Below are positions 18,116 through 28,100 of a stretch of 64,000 bases of DNA, in pieces. Origin of the DNA: Merdibacter massiliensis (lineage in GTDB: Bacteria > Bacillota_I > Bacilli_A > Erysipelotrichales > Erysipelotrichaceae); NCBI RefSeq assembly GCF_900155395.1, contig NZ_LT699725.1, positions 26,071-90,070 on the forward strand, written 5' to 3'. The notes below the pieces were generated by a model. The model made no database searches, was not told the origin of the DNA, and was given only the letters and a program-made list of their open reading frames with translations. Every line of letters begins with the position of its first letter. Position 1 is the stretch's first letter. Both the position numbers and the translations under genes were made by a program.

Positions 18116-19390
18116 ATGGAAGATATGTTGCAGATACAAGGTGTCACTGTAAAAGAATTGGCAGATACATATGGAACACCGTTATACATATATGATCAAA
18201 ATGCATTGGAAGAAAAAATGGAAGAATATGTTCGATATTTCCAAAGCAGTGCATTTGAAACAGAAGTGTTATATGCATCAAAGGCATTTTGCATACAGGA
18301 AGTCGTGCGTCTGGCAAAGAAACATCATTTGAGTCTGGATGTCGTTTCCGGTGGAGAATTATACACTGCTTTACAGGCAGGGTTTGATCCGCAAAAAATT
18401 CATTTTCATGGAAATAATAAATCTATGCAGGAAATTCAAGAAGCTTTGCAGGCAAAAGTGGGAACTTTGATCGTCGATAATGTCATGGAAGGAGAATATC
18501 TTTGTTCCATCATGAAGGATCAAGCATATGATGTACATGTATTGATTCGGGTAAATCCAGGTGTAGAGGCACATACACATGAATATATCGTCACAGCACA
18601 TGATGACAGCAAATTTGGTATTTCCATTCATGAGAAAGAGCAGCTGGCACAGCTGATTGCTTTATTTCAAAAAACAGATCATATCCTATTTGATGGCTTT
18701 CATGCACATATCGGTTCTCAGATCTTTGAGCCGCAGGCGTTTGAAACAGAAGTGGAAGTAATGGGTCAATTTCTTTGGGACATGCAGCAGACCTATGGAA
18801 TAGAAACAAAATGTTTAGATGTAGGCGGTGGATTTGCTGTTCATTATACATCAGATGATGCACCAATTCCGATACCGACCGTTGCACAAACGATCTTGCG
18901 TGCCTGTGAAAAACAAAAAACAAAATATCATTTGCCGTTAGAAAAAATATTGATCGAACCAGGAAGGAGCATCGTTGCAGAAGCCGGCATGACATTGTAT
19001 ACTGTTGGTTTTCAAAAACAAACACCGCATCGACATTATGTTTTTGTGGATGGAGGTATGAGCGACAATATACGGCCTGCTTTGTATCAGGCAAAATATC
19101 GATGTGCGATTGCCAATCGAATGAATGAGCAAAAAAAGATCCCTACCTGTGTGGCCGGCAAGTGTTGCGAGTCGGGTGATGTATTGATCGAAGAAGCGGA
19201 TCTGCCGGAAACAAAACCGGGAGATTTGTTGATTGTCTATACGACAGGAGCATATGGATTCAGCATGGCAAGCGAATACAATCGTTTATGCCGGCCGGCA
19301 GTGGTCTTCGTTAAAGATGGAAAAAGCCACTGTGTAGTAAAACGTGAGACTTATCAAGATTTATTGAGAGGAGAGTGTACGTTTGAATGA
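18116..19390 (+). CDS. lysA: Diaminopimelate decarboxylase
   Basis: 424 aa, normal length. It decarboxylates meso-diaminopimelate to lysine with PLP. The PLP lysine is at residue 56 in YASKAFC. Other motifs are LDVVSGGEL, FHGNNKS, GGGFAVHYT, EPGRSIVAEAG and the active-site CCESGDVL near the C terminus. A strong AGGAGG lies nine bases before the ATG. It is the first gene behind the lysine riboswitch, so its end product directly represses it. dapF overlaps its stop by four bases. Confidence 0.96.
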   Translation: MEDMLQIQGVTVKELADTYGTPLYIYDQNALEEKMEEYVRYFQSSAFETEVLYASKAFCIQEVVRLAKKHHLSLDVVSGGELYTALQAGFDPQKIHFHGNNKSMQEIQEALQAKVGTLIVDNVMEGEYLCSIMKDQAYDVHVLIRVNPGVEAHTHEYIVTAHDDSKFGISIHEKEQLAQLIALFQKTDHILFDGFHAHIGSQIFEPQAFETEVEVMGQFLWDMQQTYGIETKCLDVGGGFAVHYTSDDAPIPIPTVAQTILRACEKQKTKYHLPLEKILIEPGRSIVAEAGMTLYTVGFQKQTPHRHYVFVDGGMSDNIRPALYQAKYRCAIANRMNEQKKIPTCVAGKCCESGDVLIEEADLPETKPGDLLIVYTTGAYGFSMASEYNRLCRPAVVFVKDGKSHCVVKRETYQDLLRGECTFE

Positions 19391-20208
19391 AAATTCCAGT
19401 TGCAAAATATCATGGATGCGGCAATGATTTTGTAATTGCACGCTATCAGGATGTAAAAGACATAGATCTTGAAGAACTGGCAATCAAAGCGTGCGACCGT
19501 CATACAGGCATCGGTGCAGACGGGATGATCATTGTTCAAGAAGATCCTTTAGAGATGATCTTTTATAATCAAGATGGAAGCCGTGCACCGATGTGCGGGA
19601 ATGGCATCCGCTGTTTCAGTGCTTATTGTACAGATGAAAAAATTGTAGAAAAAGATAAGTTTACAGTCAGCACCTTAGCAGGAAATCAGGAAGTTGAAAT
19701 AATCGATCATCAGCCGTTTTTTGTTCGAATCGATATGGGGACAGCGAAAGATGATCTGAACCTCATTGGCATACAGCAGCCGATTTGGGGAAAGGAAATA
19801 CCATTATCTCCACAGGAAAAGATCAAGATCTACAGTTTATTCATGGGGACGATCCATACGGTGGTCTTTGTCGAACAGCAATCCATCGACATGGAGCGAG
19901 TAGGAAAGATGATTTGTGAACATCCTTACTTTCAGTATCAAACAAATGTAAACTTTGTTACGATCTTAAATGAACAAGAAATGCGCATGCGTACTTATGA
20001 AAGAGGTTGTGGAATGACTTTGGCATGTGGAACAGGAGCGTGTGCTTCTTTGGTCTGTGCAAATCGATTAAATAAAATGGGGAACCATGCAAAAGTGCTT
20101 CTGCCAAAGGGAGAACTTTTGTTGTCAATAGAAACAAATGGTCATGTGATGATGAGCGGACCAGCAATCCGTATCATGAAAGGAGAGTATGAATATGAAG
20201 CCAATTAA
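19387..20208 (+). CDS. dapF: Diaminopimelate epimerase
   Basis: 273 aa. It interconverts L,L- and meso-diaminopimelate without cofactor. The two catalytic cysteines are visible at residue 70 (MCGNGIRCF) and residue 214 (ACGTGACAS). The N-terminal KYHGCGNDFV is also diagnostic. Its start overlaps the lysA stop (ATGA), and its 3' end overlaps dapA by about 14 bases. Confidence 0.97.
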   Translation: MKIPVAKYHGCGNDFVIARYQDVKDIDLEELAIKACDRHTGIGADGMIIVQEDPLEMIFYNQDGSRAPMCGNGIRCFSAYCTDEKIVEKDKFTVSTLAGNQEVEIIDHQPFFVRIDMGTAKDDLNLIGIQQPIWGKEIPLSPQEKIKIYSLFMGTIHTVVFVEQQSIDMERVGKMICEHPYFQYQTNVNFVTILNEQEMRMRTYERGCGMTLACGTGACASLVCANRLNKMGNHAKVLLPKGELLLSIETNGHVMMSGPAIRIMKGEYEYEAN

Positions 20209-21082
20209 AGGAAGTATCGTAGCGTTGATCACACCGTTTCATGAAGATGGGAGCGTGAACTTTGAAAAATTAAAAGAACTGTTAGATTGGCACATTGCTC
20301 ATTCAACAGATGGAATTCTTGTTCTGGGAACTACTGGAGAAAGCAGCACGATGACGCATGAGGAAGATGATGCTGTTGCTCAGCTGACGATTGATTATGT
20401 CAATCACTGTGTTCCGGTCATCGTTGGTGCAGGCAGTAACTGTACACAGACTGCTGTAGAAAAAGCAAAGCGTTATGCTGATATGGGAGCAGATGCATTG
20501 TTGATGATCTCTCCATATTATAACAAAGCAAACAAAAATGGTATGATCCAGCACTTTGTGCAGGTTGCTGATCAAGTCAGTGCACCGATCATTCTGTATA
20601 ATGTTCCTGGCAGAACAGGTTGCAGCATCAGTGAGGATGTAGTTGCACAGCTCAGCAAACATCCAAATATCTGTGGTATCAAGGAAGCCAGCGGCAGTAT
20701 TTCTTTTGCAGCGCGTATCGCGCGTTATGTAAATGATGATTTTGCCATGTACAGCGGCAATGATGATATGATTACCAGTATGTTATCGTTAGGAGCCAGC
20801 GGCGTGATCAGCGTGCTTGCGAATGTCGTTCCTGAACAGACACATGAGATTGTGGCCAGCTGGCATAGAGGAGACGTGGTTGCCAGCAAAGAAGGACAAT
20901 TAAAATATCTGGATTTGATTGAGGCGTTGTTCTGTGAAGTGAACCCGATCCCGGTCAAAGCTGCTATGAATTTAATGGGAATGCAGGTAGGAGGATATCG
21001 CTATCCGCTTTGTGAAATGATGCCGGAAGATCATGCACATTTGAAAGAAGTAATGGAGAAGTATGGTTTATGCGAATCTTGA
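20195..21082 (+). CDS. dapA: 4-hydroxy-tetrahydrodipicolinate synthase
   Basis: 295 aa from the ATG at 20195. It condenses pyruvate and aspartate semialdehyde. The Schiff-base lysine is at 163 (CGIKEASGS), and the YNVPGRTG motif with the catalytic Tyr is present. GTTGESSTM near residue 45 is typical. AAGGAG lies nine bases before this ATG and only three bases before an alternative in-frame ATG at 20189, so 20195 is preferred. dapB starts inside its 3' end. Confidence 0.96.
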   Translation: MKPIKGSIVALITPFHEDGSVNFEKLKELLDWHIAHSTDGILVLGTTGESSTMTHEEDDAVAQLTIDYVNHCVPVIVGAGSNCTQTAVEKAKRYADMGADALLMISPYYNKANKNGMIQHFVQVADQVSAPIILYNVPGRTGCSISEDVVAQLSKHPNICGIKEASGSISFAARIARYVNDDFAMYSGNDDMITSMLSLGASGVISVLANVVPEQTHEIVASWHRGDVVASKEGQLKYLDLIEALFCEVNPIPVKAAMNLMGMQVGGYRYPLCEMMPEDHAHLKEVMEKYGLCES

Positions 21083-21783
21083 TTGTAGGAACAGGAAGGA
21101 TGGGTACTTTGTTTCGGCAAAGTGCCCAAGAACATCAGCATGAAGTAGTTGGATTTGTTGAACGAGCAGATGCATCTTCTTTTGAAGGAATCGAATGCGA
21201 TGCAATTATTGATTTTTCACATCCGAATAATATTGCAGGTATTTGTACATATCTCAATGAGCATCCCAGCATCTTGATTTGCGGTACCACAGGCTTAACA
21301 GAAAAGGAAACCAAGATGTTGAAAGAAACTTCTAAGTGTTGTCCAATTTTTTATTCAGCAAACTATTCTTATGGCGTAGCAATTTTACGACGTTTGGTAG
21401 AAATTGCAACTCCATTGTTAGAGGAAGATTTTGATATGGAGATCGTAGAAACGCATCACAATCAAAAACAGGATGCGCCAAGTGGAACGGCAGCGATGCT
21501 GTTAGAAGCAATGGATCCTAAGCATGCGTATAAACGAGTATATCAACGTGAAGGATTTGTTGGAAAACGCGGAAAAGAGATTGGCGTTCATTCTCTTCGC
21601 GGGGGAACGATTGCAGGAGAACATACAGTCTTCTATTTTGGACAAGATGAAACGTTGAAATTGACACATACCGCAACGAGCCGCCAGATTTTTGTAAATG
21701 GGGCATGGAAAGCATTGCGTTATATGGAAAAGAAACCAAATGGATACTATACGATGAATGAATTGATTGGAGAGATTATATGA
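21070..21783 (+). CDS. dapB: 4-hydroxy-tetrahydrodipicolinate reductase
   Basis: 237 aa, slightly short for the family. It reduces the DapA product with NAD(P)H. The N-terminal Rossmann motif [23 protein letters not shown], and the active-site [14 protein letters not shown] are visible. It overlaps dapA by 13 bases, and its stop overlaps the next start (ATGA), so the chain is translationally coupled. Confidence 0.95.
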   Translation: MRILIVGTGRMGTLFRQSAQEHQHEVVGFVERADASSFEGIECDAIIDFSHPNNIAGICTYLNEHPSILICGTTGLTEKETKMLKETSKCCPIFYSANYSYGVAILRRLVEIATPLLEEDFDMEIVETHHNQKQDAPSGTAAMLLEAMDPKHAYKRVYQREGFVGKRGKEIGVHSLRGGTIAGEHTVFYFGQDETLKLTHTATSRQIFVNGAWKALRYMEKKPNGYYTMNELIGEII

Positions 21784-22466
21784 ATGCACAAGAAATTATC
21801 AATTTTATACATGATGCAGAAAAAAAGACACCTGTAAAAGTGTATTATCAGGCAAAAGAAGAAATTGAATTTCCTCACTGCCATCAGTTTGGACAGGTCG
21901 TTTTTGGCGATTGGAAAGATATTGAACCTGTATTGGAAGCAAATAAAGAACAAATGATCGATGTGATCGTGGAAAATGACTGCCGCAACAGCGCTGTTCC
22001 TTTGTTGGATATGAAAGCAGTTCATGCCCGCATAGAGCCGGGGGCTATCATTCGCGATCAAGTAGAAATCGGAGATAATGCGGTGATCATGATGGGGGCC
22101 ATCATCAATATCGGTGCCGTGATTGGAGAAGGAACAATGATCGATATGGGTGCTGTCTTAGGAGGAAGAGCGACAGTTGGAAAGAATTGCCATATTGGTG
22201 CCGGTGCCGTTCTTGCCGGTGTTGTTGAGCCGGCCAGTGCAACGCCGGTAGTTATTGAAGATGATGTGCTTGTCGGTGCGAATGCCGTGGTCATTGAAGG
22301 CGTGCATGTAGGAAAAGGTGCAGTTGTAGCAGCTGGTGCAGTGGTCATTGAAGATGTTCCGGCTAATACGGTTGTAGCCGGCACCCCTGCCCGTGTGATC
22401 AAAGCAAAAGATGAGAAAGCAACACAGAAGACAGCTCTGATCGCAGCTTTAAGATCCTTAGAATAG
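21780..22466 (+). CDS. dapH: Tetrahydrodipicolinate N-acetyltransferase
   Basis: 228 aa. It acetylates tetrahydrodipicolinate, the first committed step of the acetylase branch. The C-terminal two thirds are a left-handed beta-helix of hexapeptide repeats ([23 protein letters not shown] and similar). They end in [11 protein letters not shown], and the whole matches the DapH/YkuQ form rather than succinyl-type DapD. The N-terminal domain ([12 protein letters not shown]) is also typical. It is the last gene of the riboswitch operon. No clear terminator follows before the purine leader. Confidence 0.92.
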   Translation: MNAQEIINFIHDAEKKTPVKVYYQAKEEIEFPHCHQFGQVVFGDWKDIEPVLEANKEQMIDVIVENDCRNSAVPLLDMKAVHARIEPGAIIRDQVEIGDNAVIMMGAIINIGAVIGEGTMIDMGAVLGGRATVGKNCHIGAGAVLAGVVEPASATPVVIEDDVLVGANAVVIEGVHVGKGAVVAAGAVVIEDVPANTVVAGTPARVIKAKDEKATQKTALIAALRSLE

Positions 22467-22516
22467 ACGTCAAGAAAAGGGATATTGTAATTATTTCCTG
22501 GGAAAATATAAAAAAA
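22467..22516. other. Spacer after dapH with a Noc-site-like sequence
   Basis: No clear terminator is seen. The segment ATTTCCTGGGAAAA (22493-22506) agrees at 12 of 14 positions with the published Bacillus Noc-binding consensus ATTTCCCGGGAAAT. A noc-like gene is in the window. The match is suggestive only. Confidence 0.3.
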
Positions 22517-22547
22517 TCTTGATATCAAGACAAATCTCATGTATTAT
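22517..22547 (+). promoter_or_regulatory. Promoter of the purine operon, with a palindrome over the -35 box
   Basis: TTGATA at 22519-22524, a 17-bp spacer and TATTAT at 22542-22547. The -35 box lies inside the perfect 14-bp palindrome TCTTGATATCAAGA (22517-22530), which could be an operator. Confidence 0.7.
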
Positions 22548-22562
22548 ATTCACAGACAGTTA

Positions 22563-22633
22563 TGCTTGTATATCAGCCGAGATATGGTCGGCAAGTTTCT
22601 ACCCCGCTGCCGTAAATAGTGGGACTACAAGTA
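22563..22633 (+). ncRNA. Guanine riboswitch upstream of purE
   Basis: The conserved purine-aptamer core is present: TATATCAG, GATATGG, GTTTCTACC, CCGTAAA and GGACTA. P1 pairs CTTGTA (22565-22570) with TACAAG (22626-22631). The discriminator base in GACTA is C (22625), which pairs with guanine-type ligands; adenine switches have T. The CCGTAAA form also fits the guanine class. Ligand binding should switch the pur operon off. Confidence 0.93.
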
Positions 22634-22693
22634 AACGTACACTCTTTCATGGGACGTGTGTTTGCTTGTGCGGCATACGTCTTTTATATTTTT
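22627..22693 (+). promoter_or_regulatory. Expression platform of the guanine riboswitch (antiterminator/terminator)
   Basis: The P1 3' strand extended as ACAAGTAAAC (22627-22636) can pair with GTTTGCTTGT (22660-22669) as an antiterminator. The competing terminator pairs GACGTGTG (22653-22660) with CATACGTC (22674-22681), followed by TTTTATATTTTT. The two structures exclude each other, as expected for an OFF switch. Confidence 0.8.
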
Positions 22694-22709
22694 ATAGGAG
22701 GGTTTACTT

Positions 22710-22781
22710 ATGGTCTTAAGTAGATGCGCTATATTAATATCAAATTTTGATTGTTTTTATCATGCATGTTTTACATTGTAG
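22710..22781 (+). CDS. Possible 23-residue leader peptide between guanine riboswitch and purE
   Basis: An ATG at 22710 follows a strong AGGAGGG (22697-22703). It opens a 23-codon frame beginning MVLSRCAIL and ending HACFTL, stopping at TAG 22779-22781. The stop codon falls at the last bases of the loop of the hairpin at 22762-22789. Such an arrangement would fit translation-dependent attenuation, or could be chance. No homolog is recognised. Confidence 0.4.
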   Translation: MVLSRCAILISNFDCFYHACFTL

Positions 22782-22798
22782 ACATGCATTTTATTTTT
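22762..22798 (+). terminator. Second terminator-like hairpin before purE
   Basis: ATGCATGT (22762-22769) pairs with ACATGCAT (22782-22789), with a 12-nt loop, followed by TTTATTTTT. It sits after the riboswitch terminator and at the end of the small leader ORF. Confidence 0.6.
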
Positions 22799-22812
22799 GA
22801 GGAGGAGAAAAA

Positions 22813-23313
22813 ATGAGCGAGAAAAAACAACCACAAGTTTGCATCGTTATGGGATCTACATCCGATCTGCCAACGATGGAAGCAGCCATTGACATGTTGA
22901 AAGAATTTGAGATTCCTTATGTCGTACGTGTACTGAGTGCCCATCGTACACCGAATGAAACGTTAAAACTAGCAGAAGAAGCAAAGGAAAATGGGATTCG
23001 TGTATTTATTGCCGGGGCTGGTGGTGCCGCTCATTTAGCTGGCGTGATCGCTAGTTCCACACCATTGCCGGTGATCGGTGTTCCGATGCAGACAAGTGCA
23101 TTGGGGGGATTGGATTCATTGTTATCCATCGTTCAGATGCCAGGAGGTATTCCGGTCGCAACAACAGCAATTGGAAAAGCAGGTGCGAAAAATGCGGCAA
23201 TCTTAGCTGCACAAATGATCGGATTGGCCGATCCGGATATGATGAGAAAAGTAGAAGAATTTAAAAAAGCACAGGCTGAAAAAGTCTTGGCAAACTCATA
23301 CTTAGATCTTTAA
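22813..23313 (+). CDS. purE: N5-carboxyaminoimidazole ribonucleotide mutase
   Basis: 166 aa, class I PurE. It moves the carboxyl group within the AIR/CAIR step of purine synthesis. Motifs are MGSTSDLPTM, VLSAHRTP, AGAGGAAHLAG and GLDSLLSIVQMPGGIPVATTA. GAGGAGG precedes the start. It is the first gene of the purine unit. The ATP-dependent partner PurK was not seen in the window. Confidence 0.96.
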   Translation: MSEKKQPQVCIVMGSTSDLPTMEAAIDMLKEFEIPYVVRVLSAHRTPNETLKLAEEAKENGIRVFIAGAGGAAHLAGVIASSTPLPVIGVPMQTSALGGLDSLLSIVQMPGGIPVATTAIGKAGAKNAAILAAQMIGLADPDMMRKVEEFKKAQAEKVLANSYLDL

Positions 23314-23326
23314 AAAGAAAGGAGAA

Positions 23327-23345
23327 CGAAAAGCAGGGCTTTTCG
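23327..23345 (+). promoter_or_regulatory. Hairpin between the Shine-Dalgarno and start codon of purL
   Basis: CGAAAAGC pairs perfectly with GCTTTTCG across an AGG loop. It separates AAAGGAG (23318-23324) from the ATG at 23356. Folding would shorten the effective spacing from 31 to about 12 bases. No alternative start lies in frame upstream. Confidence 0.5.
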
Positions 23346-23355
23346 AAAGAAGCAA

Positions 23356-26300
23356 ATGGATACTCGCATTTTTGTAAAGAAAAGAGAAGCATATCGTGTA
23401 GAAGCAGATTCTTTATATCATGATCTAAAGACGAACCTTAATCTTTCCACATTGCAGGGGGTTGTTCTTTACAATACGTATGATGTTTTTCATGCAGATG
23501 CACGAGATATTGAATTATTGAAGAAAAAAGTATTGTCAGAAGTTGTGACTGATGATGTGTATGATCAGGTTGATTTGGAAGGCAAGACGTATATTGCTTA
23601 TGAATGTTTACCTGGTCAATATGATCAGCGTGCAGACAGCGCACAACAATGTTTGATGTTATTAAATAATAAAAGCGATGTCATCATCAAAAGCGGTCAT
23701 ATTGTGATATTAGAGGGTACACTGAATAATGAACAGATCGATGCAGTGAAACATTATTTGATCAATCCGGTAGAAATGTGTGAAAAGGATTTGAGCATCT
23801 TGGTCAATGAAGAAGATGTTACGATCGAACCGGTGCCGACGATTCACGGATTTATCAATTATGATGAGGCACAGTTGCAGGCACTTCGTGAAAAAGAAGG
23901 TTTGGCAATGACATTAGCTGATATCCAGCATGTACAGCGCTATTTCAAAGAAGAAGAAAAACGCGATTTGACAATGACAGAACTGAAAGTACTGGATACT
24001 TACTGGTCAGATCATTGCCGTCATACAACGTTTGAGACGATCCTGCAAAATGTAAAAATTGAAGCAGGTGCCTTGCAAGAAACGATTCAAAAAGCATATG
24101 ATACCTATTTACAGTTGCGTGAAGAAGTTCATGGCAATCGTAAAGTCATGACATTGATGGATATTGCGACCATTGGCGGTAAAGCATTGCGCAAGCGAGG
24201 AAAACTAGAGGATCTGGAAGTGAGCGATGAGATCAATGCTTGTTCTATTGAAATCAAAGTAGATGTAGATGGTGAAGAACAAGATTGGCTGTTGATGTTC
24301 AAAAATGAGACACACAACCATCCAACAGAGATCGAACCATTTGGTGGTGCAAGTACATGTATCGGCGGTGCGATTCGTGATCCGCTTTCTGGCCGTAGTT
24401 ATGTTTATCAGGCAATGCGCATCACAGGTGCAGGAGATATAACGAAAGATCTGAGCGAGACATTAGAACACAAGCTGCCGCAAAGCCGCATTTCCAAAGG
24501 TGCTGCACAAGGATACTCCTCTTATGGAAACCAGATTGGTTTAGCTACGACCTATGTCAAAGAGATCTTTGATGAAGGCTATGTAGCAAAACGTATGGAA
24601 GTAGGTGCCGTTGTCGGAGCAGCGCCTAAGGCAAATGTAAAAAGAGAAAAACCACAGCCAGGCGATATCGTCGTTTTGATTGGAGGCGCAACAGGCCGTG
24701 ATGGTGTCGGCGGTGCAACGGGTTCTTCAAAAGAACATAATGACACATCACTGACAAAGTGCTCTTCGGAGGTTCAAAAAGGAAATGCACCGATCGAACG
24801 TAAATTGCAGCGCTTGTTCCGCAATCCGAAAGCAACGAAACTGATCAAGAAGGCCAATGATTTTGGCGCCGGAGGTGTCAGCGTTGCTGTTGGGGAACTG
24901 GCAGACGGGCTGCGCATCGATCTGGATCAAGTGCCTGTAAAATATGCGGGACTCAGCGGAACGGAGCTGGCCATTTCTGAATCGCAGGAACGTATGGCTG
25001 TCTTGATCGAAGCGAAAGATTTTGAAGAATTTAAACAATATGCCTATGAAGAAAATTTAGATGCATGTATCGTTGCGCAGGTGAGTGAAGAACCGCGTTT
25101 GGTCATGACATTCCAGGGGAAAGAAATTGTCAATATGTCGCGTGCCTTCTTGGATACAAACGGCGTACGAGGTGTACAAGATGTATGCATCAGCGAAGGT
25201 GAAGTAGAAAAAGATCCGTTTGTTCTGCAAACATCGACGATCTTAGATAACTTGCGTAAAGAAAATGTAGCCAGTCAAATTGGATTAGCGGAAATGTTTG
25301 ATGCTTCTATTGGCAAATCTACGGTATTGATGCCATTTGGCGGAAAGTACCAGTTAACAGAAACAGAAGGTTCTGTTCAAAAATTACCAGTCTTCGGCTT
25401 TACCAATACTTGCTCGATCATGACGCATGGCTTCCATCCAGAAATTGCTCGTTTCTCGCCTTATTTAGGAGCTAGCTATTCTGTTGTCGAGGCTTTGGCC
25501 CGTGTAACTGCATTAGGCGGCGATTATCGTACATGCCGCTTAAGCAATCAGGAATATTTTGAACGTTTGCATGAAGATCCTAAAAAATGGGGAAAACCAA
25601 TGCAGGCTTTGTTAGGCTTGGTTGAAGCGCAATTGGCTTTTGAAACACCGTCGATTGGCGGAAAGGATTCTATGTCCGGTACTTTTAATAACATTCATGT
25701 ACCGCCGACCATGATCACTTTTGCGGTAACAACTGAAAAAACACAAAATATCATCTCTCCTGAATTTAAAAAAGCCGGTAATTATATTTATGTGATCCGT
25801 CATCATGCTAATCCGGACCATACTCCAAATTATGATGAATTAAAGACAAATTTCGACAAAGTTCGTCAGGCAATTCGAAATGGCAGCATCGTTTCTGCCG
25901 CAACAGTGAAGTTTGGCGGAATCGCAGAAGCTGTGTGCAAAATGGCATTTGGCAATAAGATCGGCGCTGCGATCAAGAGCGATCATTCGCTGTATGATTT
26001 AGAGATCGGCAGCATTGTAGTAGAAGCAAAAGAAACGATCTTGGATGATGCATTTGAATTATTAGGCATCACGACACAGGAAGCACAGCTTGTCTTTAAT
26101 GAAGAACAGGCATCCATTGAAGAGGCGATCCATGCATGGTGTGAGCGCTATGATGCGATTTATCCAATGGCAGTGGATCAAGATGGAACAAAGATCGAAA
26201 CGCCGCTATATGAAACAAAAGAACAGCTGCAGCCGAAACAGTATTATGAACATCCTAAAGTCATCATTCCAGTATTCCCGGGACAGAATTGTGAGTACGA

Positions 26301-27057
26301 TACAGCACAGCAATTTATTCGCGCGGGAGCAGAAGTAGAAACATATGTATTCAATAACCTGAATGTAGAAAGCATTGAGAGAAGCTTGAAAGAGCTGAGT
26401 GAAAAAATAGCTTCTGCTCAGATCTTGATGGTCGTGGGCGGATTCTCTAGCGGTGATGAACCGGATGGCAGCGGCAAATTTATTGCAAATGTATTGAGCA
26501 ATCCGCAAGTAAATGCGGCAGTTCAAACATTATTGGCAAATGATGGATTGATCTTAGGTATCTGCAATGGCTTCCAGGCGCTGATCAAATCGGGATTGTT
26601 GCCGTATGGTGATATCACAAAATTAAATAGTGATTCTCCTACCTTGTTCCGTAATAATATCAATCGCCATGTTTCGCACATTGCGAAAACGCGCATTGCG
26701 TCGAATAAATCTCCATGGTTATCCAGTTTTGTTCCTGGGGAATGTCACAGTATTGCTATGAGCCATGGAGAGGGTAAGTTTGTCGTTAGTGAAGAAGTCG
26801 CAAAACAATTATTTGCGAACGGACAGGTGGCGACGCAATATGTCGATCAAGACGGTGATCCAACAATGAATGGTGTCTACAACATCAATGGTTCTACTTA
26901 TGCAATCGAAGGAATTACTTCTCTCGATGGTCGTATCTTAGGAAAAATGGGTCACAGCGAACGCTATGAAGAAGGATTGTTTAAAAATATCGATGGAAAT
27001 AAAGAGCAGAATATCTTTGTAAATGGTGTAAATTATTTCCGTCAGAAGAAAAAATAA
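23356..27057 (+). CDS. purL: Phosphoribosylformylglycinamidine synthase, single-chain PurL-PurQ fusion
   Basis: 1233 aa. It converts FGAR to FGAM with glutamine and ATP. The synthase part carries [16 protein letters not shown], the ATP/metal motif [18 protein letters not shown], and [15 protein letters not shown]. From about residue 970 a class I glutamine amidotransferase is fused ([14 protein letters not shown]). Its nucleophile is Cys1070 in GICNGFQ, with a [14 protein letters not shown] segment near the end. The size and layout match the single-polypeptide type of many clostridia rather than separate purS/purQ/purL as in Bacillus. Its start lacks a normally spaced ribosome binding site (see the hairpin entry). 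Confidence 0.95.
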   Translation: MDTRIFVKKREAYRVEADSLYHDLKTNLNLSTLQGVVLYNTYDVFHADARDIELLKKKVLSEVVTDDVYDQVDLEGKTYIAYECLPGQYDQRADSAQQCLMLLNNKSDVIIKSGHIVILEGTLNNEQIDAVKHYLINPVEMCEKDLSILVNEEDVTIEPVPTIHGFINYDEAQLQALREKEGLAMTLADIQHVQRYFKEEEKRDLTMTELKVLDTYWSDHCRHTTFETILQNVKIEAGALQETIQKAYDTYLQLREEVHGNRKVMTLMDIATIGGKALRKRGKLEDLEVSDEINACSIEIKVDVDGEEQDWLLMFKNETHNHPTEIEPFGGASTCIGGAIRDPLSGRSYVYQAMRITGAGDITKDLSETLEHKLPQSRISKGAAQGYSSYGNQIGLATTYVKEIFDEGYVAKRMEVGAVVGAAPKANVKREKPQPGDIVVLIGGATGRDGVGGATGSSKEHNDTSLTKCSSEVQKGNAPIERKLQRLFRNPKATKLIKKANDFGAGGVSVAVGELADGLRIDLDQVPVKYAGLSGTELAISESQERMAVLIEAKDFEEFKQYAYEENLDACIVAQVSEEPRLVMTFQGKEIVNMSRAFLDTNGVRGVQDVCISEGEVEKDPFVLQTSTILDNLRKENVASQIGLAEMFDASIGKSTVLMPFGGKYQLTETEGSVQKLPVFGFTNTCSIMTHGFHPEIARFSPYLGASYSVVEALARVTALGGDYRTCRLSNQEYFERLHEDPKKWGKPMQALLGLVEAQLAFETPSIGGKDSMSGTFNNIHVPPTMITFAVTTEKTQNIISPEFKKAGNYIYVIRHHANPDHTPNYDELKTNFDKVRQAIRNGSIVSAATVKFGGIAEAVCKMAFGNKIGAAIKSDHSLYDLEIGSIVVEAKETILDDAFELLGITTQEAQLVFNEEQASIEEAIHAWCERYDAIYPMAVDQDGTKIETPLYETKEQLQPKQYYEHPKVIIPVFPGQNCEYDTAQQFIRAGAEVETYVFNNLNVESIERSLKELSEKIASAQILMVVGGFSSGDEPDGSGKFIANVLSNPQVNAAVQTLLANDGLILGICNGFQALIKSGLLPYGDITKLNSDSPTLFRNNINRHVSHIAKTRIASNKSPWLSSFVPGECHSIAMSHGEGKFVVSEEVAKQLFANGQVATQYVDQDGDPTMNGVYNINGSTYAIEGITSLDGRILGKMGHSERYEEGLFKNIDGNKEQNIFVNGVNYFRQKKK

Positions 27058-27068
27058 GGAGGTTCACG

Positions 27069-28100
27069 ATGAGTGATAAATATAGAGAAGCCGGCGTTGA
27101 TCTAGAAGCGGGTTACGAATCTGTCCGCCGAATCAAGAGTCATGTGGCGCGTACGAAAACAATGGGTGCGATCGATTCGATCGGGGCTTTCGGTGGTATG
27201 TTCGATCTTTCAAAATATGGTCTGAAAGAACCGGTGCTGGTGAGCGGAACAGACGGCGTTGGAACTAAATTGATGATAGCTTTTGATGCAAATAAACATG
27301 ATACGATCGGTATTGATGCCGTCGCAATGTGCGTCAATGATGTTCTGGTACAAGGCGCTGCACCGATCTTCTTCCTCGACTATATTGCCGTAGGAAAAAA
27401 TCACCCGGAAGTGATCGAACAGATCGTAAAAGGTGTCGCAGATGGCTGTGTCCAGGCGGAATGTGCACTGATTGGCGGTGAAACAGCAGAAATGCCGGAT
27501 ATGTATGATATACATCATTATGATATTGCTGGTTTTTGCGTAGGTGCCGTAGATAAGTGCAACTTGCTGGACGGACAAAAAATTGAAGCCGGAAATGTTT
27601 TGATCGGTTTGCCGAGCTCCGGCTGTCATTCCAATGGTTTTTCGCTGATTCGAAAAGTTCTGTTGAAAGATGCGGGTTTGGATCTGCATCAGACATATCC
27701 AGAATTCAATGGAAAAACATTAGGTGAAGAATTGTTGACACCAACAAAAATTTATGTCAAAGCAATCAAACATTTGTTAGGAAAAGTAGATATCAAAGGA
27801 ATGAGCCATATTACCGGCGGGGGTTTCTACGAGAACGTTCCTCGTATGTTGAAAGAAGGACAGGGTGTCACAATTGATCTAAATAGTTATCCTTCTAAAC
27901 CGATCTTTGATCTGATTGCAAAAACAGGAAATATCGAAAAGAAAGAAATGTGCAATGTATTTAACATGGGCATCGGTTTCATCTTGGCAGTAGATCAAGC
28001 GGATGTAAAAAAAGTACAGGAATTATTAGCTGAAGTGAATGAGCCATCTTATGTCATTGGAGAAGTGACTGCTTCAGGAAGTGTGGATCTGAAATGGTAA
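27069..28100 (+). CDS. purM: Phosphoribosylformylglycinamidine cyclo-ligase
   Basis: 343 aa. It closes FGAM to AIR using ATP. Family motifs are [75 protein letters not shown] and [18 protein letters not shown] is seven bases from the ATG. It lies 11 bp after purL, and purN overlaps its 3' end by seven bases. Confidence 0.97.
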   Translation: MSDKYREAGVDLEAGYESVRRIKSHVARTKTMGAIDSIGAFGGMFDLSKYGLKEPVLVSGTDGVGTKLMIAFDANKHDTIGIDAVAMCVNDVLVQGAAPIFFLDYIAVGKNHPEVIEQIVKGVADGCVQAECALIGGETAEMPDMYDIHHYDIAGFCVGAVDKCNLLDGQKIEAGNVLIGLPSSGCHSNGFSLIRKVLLKDAGLDLHQTYPEFNGKTLGEELLTPTKIYVKAIKHLLGKVDIKGMSHITGGGFYENVPRMLKEGQGVTIDLNSYPSKPIFDLIAKTGNIEKKEMCNVFNMGIGFILAVDQADVKKVQELLAEVNEPSYVIGEVTASGSVDLKW

